From positions 558,001 to 622,000 of the forward strand of contig NZ_AP024324.1 of assembly GCF_018408855.1 (NCBI RefSeq): a stretch of DNA of 64,000 bases, given 5' to 3'. The notes under the pieces are model-generated. The model made no database searches. It had not been told where the DNA came from and saw nothing but the letters and a program-made list of their open reading frames with translations. Of this stretch, positions 60,951 through 64,000 are shown piece by piece (the first letter of the stretch is position 1; each line of letters opens with the position of its first letter). A program made the translations under genes and the position numbers. This DNA comes from Caballeronia sp. NK8 (GTDB taxonomy: Bacteria; Pseudomonadota; Gammaproteobacteria; Burkholderiales; Burkholderiaceae).

Positions 60951-61658
60951 GCGCAGGAAGATCTCTTCAAGGTCCGCTTCGTCCTCTGTCGAGTCAAGAT
61001 CCAACGAACCTTCGATGTGGTCGAGATGCTCGAGCATGATCTTCGCGGCCGTTTCGCCATCGCCTTGATTCAAGGCAACCACGATACGTTCATGTTCGTC
61101 GGCTCGGCAGCTCGCGACGATCGGTGCGTTATACAGAAGAATGACCAGGCATGTCAGGGTGGAAAGCTCGCGCAAGCTGCGGGTGAATGACGAGTTACCG
61201 GCGAGCGCTGCCGCAAGGTTATGAAACTCTCCGGACAAGCGGATGATCGCGCGCTTGTCTTCGACTTTACGAGCGTTAATCTCCTTATCCAGATGCTCCT
61301 TCAATGCCGCCCGCTTCTCGTCGGTCATGCTATTGGCCAGACGGCGCATGACAGCGGGCTCGATCAGTCTTCGGGCCTCGAATACATCCCGAGCCTGTTC
61401 CACCGAAGGCTTTGCGACGAACCAGCCTCGCTTCGGAAAAACCTCGACGATTTGCTCATAGGCCAGCTTGCTCAGTGCTTCCCGCACCCGCGCGCGACTG
61501 GCCTTGAAGATCGAAGCAAGGCGCTCCTCAGCCAGCTTCGTTCCCGGTGTCAGCCGATGCTCCAGGATCGCAAGGTAGATTCGCTCGTAGATTTCGTCGC
61601 TCGTGCTGTCCGTCGACTGCGTATCGTTGAGAAGAGGAAGAACTGAATTCTTGGGCAT
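60948..61658 (-). CDS. GntR-family regulator, FCD (FadR) type
   Basis: A 236-residue regulator. The winged helix has IYERIYLAILEHRLTPGTKLAEERLASIFKASRARVREALSKL (residues around 23-65), followed by an all-helical FCD domain with EARRLIEPAVMRRLA and the metal/ligand-site histidines in SGEFHNLAAALAGN and RADEHERIVVAL. FCD regulators often sense organic acids. It lies 59 nt downstream of the deacetylase gene on the same strand, so it probably is the last gene of that operon and its autoregulator. I start at 61658 (MPKNSVLPLL). Confidence 0.88.
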   Translation of the reverse strand: MPKNSVLPLLNDTQSTDSTSDEIYERIYLAILEHRLTPGTKLAEERLASIFKASRARVREALSKLAYEQIVEVFPKRGWFVAKPSVEQARDVFEARRLIEPAVMRRLANSMTDEKRAALKEHLDKEINARKVEDKRAIIRLSGEFHNLAAALAGNSSFTRSLRELSTLTCLVILLYNAPIVASCRADEHERIVVALNQGDGETAAKIMLEHLDHIEGSLDLDSTEDEADLEEIFLR

Positions 61659-61717
61659 GTTGGAAAGCCTTTCTGGACGCTCGGGGGGGCGCCTCGGAGT
61701 TGCTTGCGTGAGGGTTG

Positions 61718-62638
61718 TCACACACCGTGATAAGGATGCTCTTTGATCCAATGGCGAGCAATATCGATCCGCCGGGCAAACCAGACATCCTCGTGACTCT
61801 TCACATAGTCGAGGAATCGTTCGAGACCGGCGGCCCTCGCCGGATGCCCGATCAGCCTGAGATGAAGGCCGACTGACATCATCTTCGGCGTCTTCGCTCC
61901 TTCCTTGTACAGCATGTCGAATGCGTCTTTCATGAAATCGAACCACTGTTGCGACGTGCCCGTGGTACCCGCATATTGTCCGTCATTTGTCGTCAGCGAA
62001 TACGGAATGACCAGGTGCGGCGTCTCGCCTACCGTGGTCCAGAACGGAAGTTCGTCGCCGTAGTAGTCGGAGTCGTACAGAAAGCCGCCGTGCTCGACCA
62101 GCAGACGCCTTGTATTCACCGATGGCGAATAGCGGCAATACCACCCTTCGGGCGGCCGGCCGATTGTACGCGTGAGCGACTCGACGGCCATCCGGATGTG
62201 CTGCCGCTCCTCTTCCGGCGCAAGCCGATAGTGCTGTATCCACCGCCAGCCGTGACTGCAGACGTCGAAGCCCGACGCTCGAATGGCCGCCGCGGCCGAC
62301 GGATTGCGCTCCAGCGCCAGGGCGCACCCGTAAATGGTCGCCGGCAAGTCACGCTCTTGAATTATACGCATGAGCCGCCAGAAGCCTACTCGGCTGCCGT
62401 ACTCGAAAAGCCCTTCCGCCGCCAGGTCCCGACCGACCACGCCCGAATGCAGGCCATGCGATTCGGTGAACCAGGTCTCGCTCTGCGTTTCGCCGTGCTC
62501 GATCGATGGTTCGGAACCTTCCTCGTAGTTCAACACGAGGTTGATTGCGATACGTGCCCCGTTCGGCCAGTTGGCGGAGGGCGGGTTGGCGCCGTAACCC
62601 TCGAAATTGCGTGCGGGTGTCGTGCGATCGTTGCTCAT
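61718..62638 (-). CDS. Polysaccharide deacetylase family protein, PuuE-like
   Basis: A 306-residue NodB-fold hydrolase closely resembling PuuE (cofactor-independent allantoinase). Diagnostic parts are VLNYEEGSEPSIEHG (around residues 35-49), FEYGSRVGFWRLMRI, SHGWRWIQHY and GWYCRYSPSVNTRRLLVEHGGFLYDSDYYGDELPFW. No signal peptide, so cytoplasmic. Allantoinase activity is not certain: no purine catabolic genes adjoin it. Here it sits with an SDR and an NAD epimerase, so an amide or acyl hydrolysis on another substrate is possible. Confidence 0.83.
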   Translation of the reverse strand: MSNDRTTPARNFEGYGANPPSANWPNGARIAINLVLNYEEGSEPSIEHGETQSETWFTESHGLHSGVVGRDLAAEGLFEYGSRVGFWRLMRIIQERDLPATIYGCALALERNPSAAAAIRASGFDVCSHGWRWIQHYRLAPEEERQHIRMAVESLTRTIGRPPEGWYCRYSPSVNTRRLLVEHGGFLYDSDYYGDELPFWTTVGETPHLVIPYSLTTNDGQYAGTTGTSQQWFDFMKDAFDMLYKEGAKTPKMMSVGLHLRLIGHPARAAGLERFLDYVKSHEDVWFARRIDIARHWIKEHPYHGV

Positions 62639-62654
62639 GAAATCTCCGGTTCCG

Positions 62655-63413
62655 TCAAATCATGACGTCGCCGCCGTTCGGCGACAACGTCTGACCCATG
62701 TAGTAAGCGCCTCCGGTTTCTGACGCCAATAGCAGCGCGGTCGGGGCGATTTCGTCGACCTGACCGAAGCGTCCGGCCGGGAGTTGCGCGAACTTCATCG
62801 CGCGCCATTCGTCGGTGAAACCGGCCAGCATCGCCGTCTCGACCGGCCCGGGAGCGATGGCATTGACGGTTACGCCAAACGGCGCTCCCTCGTAGGAAAG
62901 CGCGCGCGTGAAGCCGACGAGACCCGCTTTGGAGGCGCAATAGTGCGCCGCGTCCACCGTCCCCTTATAGGCCAGCTGTGACGCGATGTTGATGATCCGG
63001 CCGTAGCGGCGCTCTTTCATCCCATCGAAGAACTGACGCGTGACGAGGAACGCGCCGCGCAGGTTGACCGCCATCGTCTGGTCCCAATCCGAGACCGAAA
63101 GCTTGCCGAACGGAATTTCGCTGCAGACGCCCGCTCCGTTCACCAGAATGTCGACCGGTCCGAAAGATCGGCGCGTCCAGTCGCCCAGTCGCGCAACCGA
63201 TTGATCGTCGGTGACATCGCACTCGACGACTTTCACGTCGGCGCCGCGTGCCTCCAGCTCCGATGCCCACGCCGCGGTGCGCTCCTGATCCTTGAAATGC
63301 GCGACAAGAAGCTTTGCTCCGTGCGCGGCAAACAACTCGACGATCGCGCGTCCGATACCGGTATTGCCTCCGGTCACGACGGCCGCTTTTCCTTCGAGGG
63401 AGAACGATTCCAT
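62655..63413 (-). CDS. Short-chain dehydrogenase/reductase (3-ketoacyl-ACP reductase/gluconate-5-dehydrogenase type)
   Basis: A 252-residue classical SDR. VTGGNTGIGRAIVELFAAHG is the cofactor motif (around residues 14-33), VNGAGV the NNAG variant (Asn to Gly), and catalytic YCASK lies around residues 157-161. It ends NGGDVMI, in place of the usual DGG-type ending. The substrate is probably a sugar or sugar acid hydroxyl. It is 16 nt upstream of the deacetylase gene and 11 nt downstream of the epimerase. Confidence 0.88.
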   Translation of the reverse strand: MESFSLEGKAAVVTGGNTGIGRAIVELFAAHGAKLLVAHFKDQERTAAWASELEARGADVKVVECDVTDDQSVARLGDWTRRSFGPVDILVNGAGVCSEIPFGKLSVSDWDQTMAVNLRGAFLVTRQFFDGMKERRYGRIINIASQLAYKGTVDAAHYCASKAGLVGFTRALSYEGAPFGVTVNAIAPGPVETAMLAGFTDEWRAMKFAQLPAGRFGQVDEIAPTALLLASETGGAYYMGQTLSPNGGDVMI

Positions 63414-63424
63414 GAGTGTCTTCC

Positions 63425-64000
63425 TTAGCTTTTATGCGTTTGTTCCAGCCAGTGCGCGTATCGGCGAATCCCTTCCGCAAGTGCGACACGCGGGACGTAG
63501 TCCAGATCGCGTCTTGCCGCCGAGAGATCGAACTCGTCCTGAAACTCGTCCAGCGGATCGGGACCGTTCGCGAGTTCGATGCTGGCCGCCGGGTAGATGT
63601 CCCTCACGATATCCGCGATGTCCGACAGCGTGACTCGCGTTCCTCCGGTCGCGTTGTATGTGCGTCGCGGCAACGCGGGCGCATCGAACGCCTTGAGCAG
63701 CGCGGCGGCCGCATCGTCGACGTGGATGAACTGACGATGGAAGTCAGCGCCGAAGTGGAGCGTCGTCGGAAGGCCGGCTCGCGCATTCGTGAGCATGTCC
63801 CGAATGACGCAGTCGGTCGTGCGGCGCGGCCCGTACACCCACGAAAGACGAATACTGACCCCGTCGACACCATATTGTTTTGCGTAGGCAGAGACCATCT
63901 GCTCGCTCGCGACCTTGCTCGCGCCGTAGAGGCTTTCCGGCTCCATGTGCGAATCTTCCCGCACCGGATCGCCCTTTGCGTGACCATACGCGCTGGTCGA
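63425..64000 (-). CDS. NAD-dependent epimerase/dehydratase (5-prime end cut by window)
   Basis: At least 191 residues of an extended SDR; the frame stays open to the window edge, so the N-terminal Rossmann half is outside. The catalytic tyrosine and lysine are in SLYGASKVASEQM, preceded by STSAYGH with the Ser of the triad. Then come LRLSWVYGPRR, FIHVDDAAAALLKAF and the C-terminal YNATGGTRVTLSDIADIV. Family members act on nucleotide sugars, uronic acids or 3-keto-sugar acids. First visible gene of the leftward epimerase-SDR-deacetylase-GntR operon. Confidence 0.85.
   Translation of the reverse strand, partial: STSAYGHAKGDPVREDSHMEPESLYGASKVASEQMVSAYAKQYGVDGVSIRLSWVYGPRRTTDCVIRDMLTNARAGLPTTLHFGADFHRQFIHVDDAAAALLKAFDAPALPRRTYNATGGTRVTLSDIADIVRDIYPAASIELANGPDPLDEFQDEFDLSAARRDLDYVPRVALAEGIRRYAHWLEQTHKS

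Noticed and set aside
61718..62638. Assigning the deacetylase-family gene as puuE outright
   Set aside because: The sequence fits the family, but the operon has no purine-catabolic partner, so I leave the symbol blank.
1..64000. tRNA, rRNA, integrase, transposase, phage or toxin-antitoxin genes marking a genomic island
   Set aside because: None was recognised on either strand, so island borders cannot be claimed from this window.

Overview
The window reads as a chromosome or megaplasmid segment of a Gram-negative betaproteobacterium, most likely family Burkholderiaceae (Paraburkholderia/Caballeronia type). The signs are very high GC with strong third-position GC bias (long antisense shadow frames everywhere), two trimeric porins of the Burkholderia OpcP type, two aromatic-acid:H+ symporters, and many small regulator-plus-catabolism modules. 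I see no rRNA, tRNA, CRISPR array, phage or insertion sequence. It looks like an accessory metabolic region rich in catabolic operons.

Layout. 1-2390: AAHS transporter and a LysR regulator. 2544-8416: four-gene operon (agmatinase-type ureohydrolase, aldehyde dehydrogenase, NCS1 permease, choline-dehydrogenase-like GMC oxidoreductase), possibly for a guanidino alcohol or amine. 8636-10386: diacylglycerol kinase, AraC regulator, DUF2000. 10391-14984: aldo/keto reductase, orphan sugar-binding protein and DUF1479 oxygenase, divergent from an AraC regulator. 15035-18922: ArsR/AHSA1 pair, two small envelope proteins, MscS-type channel. 19238-29012: acyl-CoA dehydrogenase and ETF-quinone oxidoreductase facing a porin / BON / acyl-CoA ligase / MaoC hydratase / class II PHA synthase / PHA depolymerase operon. 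Together these make a complete predicted route from fatty acids to medium-chain-length polyhydroxyalkanoate and back.

29250-38483: a LAL-type LuxR regulator, a universal-stress protein fused to a hemerythrin-like domain that seems to lack its metal ligands, and a compact seven-gene operon built around a beta-keto-acid cleavage enzyme (BKACE), with a TauD/TfdA dioxygenase, quinone reductase, MFS carrier, small hydrolase, an unrecognised 64-residue protein and an orphan Rieske ferredoxin. 38514-42824: DsbA/FrnE-like protein and a 1147-residue autotransporter behind an AT-rich promoter region. 42867-49884: five-gene aromatic catabolism operon (flavin hydroxylase, AAHS carrier, FAA hydrolase, extradiol-type VOC dioxygenase, porin) with a divergent LysR and a textbook T-N11-A box. 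49933-53434: DUF1272, a second flavin monooxygenase, alanine dehydrogenase and a putative 2OG-Fe oxygenase.

53437-64000: a central TetR gene is flanked by a leftward operon (CoA-transferase, enoyl-CoA hydratase, ACS-family MFS) and a rightward operon (SDR, DUF993, sugar isomerase-like TIM barrel). Near-identical inverted repeats (TAACGA-N6-TCGTTA) sit in both operon promoters, so the two operons are probably one TetR regulon for an unidentified substrate. A convergent operon (NAD epimerase cut by the window end, SDR, PuuE-like deacetylase, FadR-type GntR regulator) follows and may belong to the same pathway.
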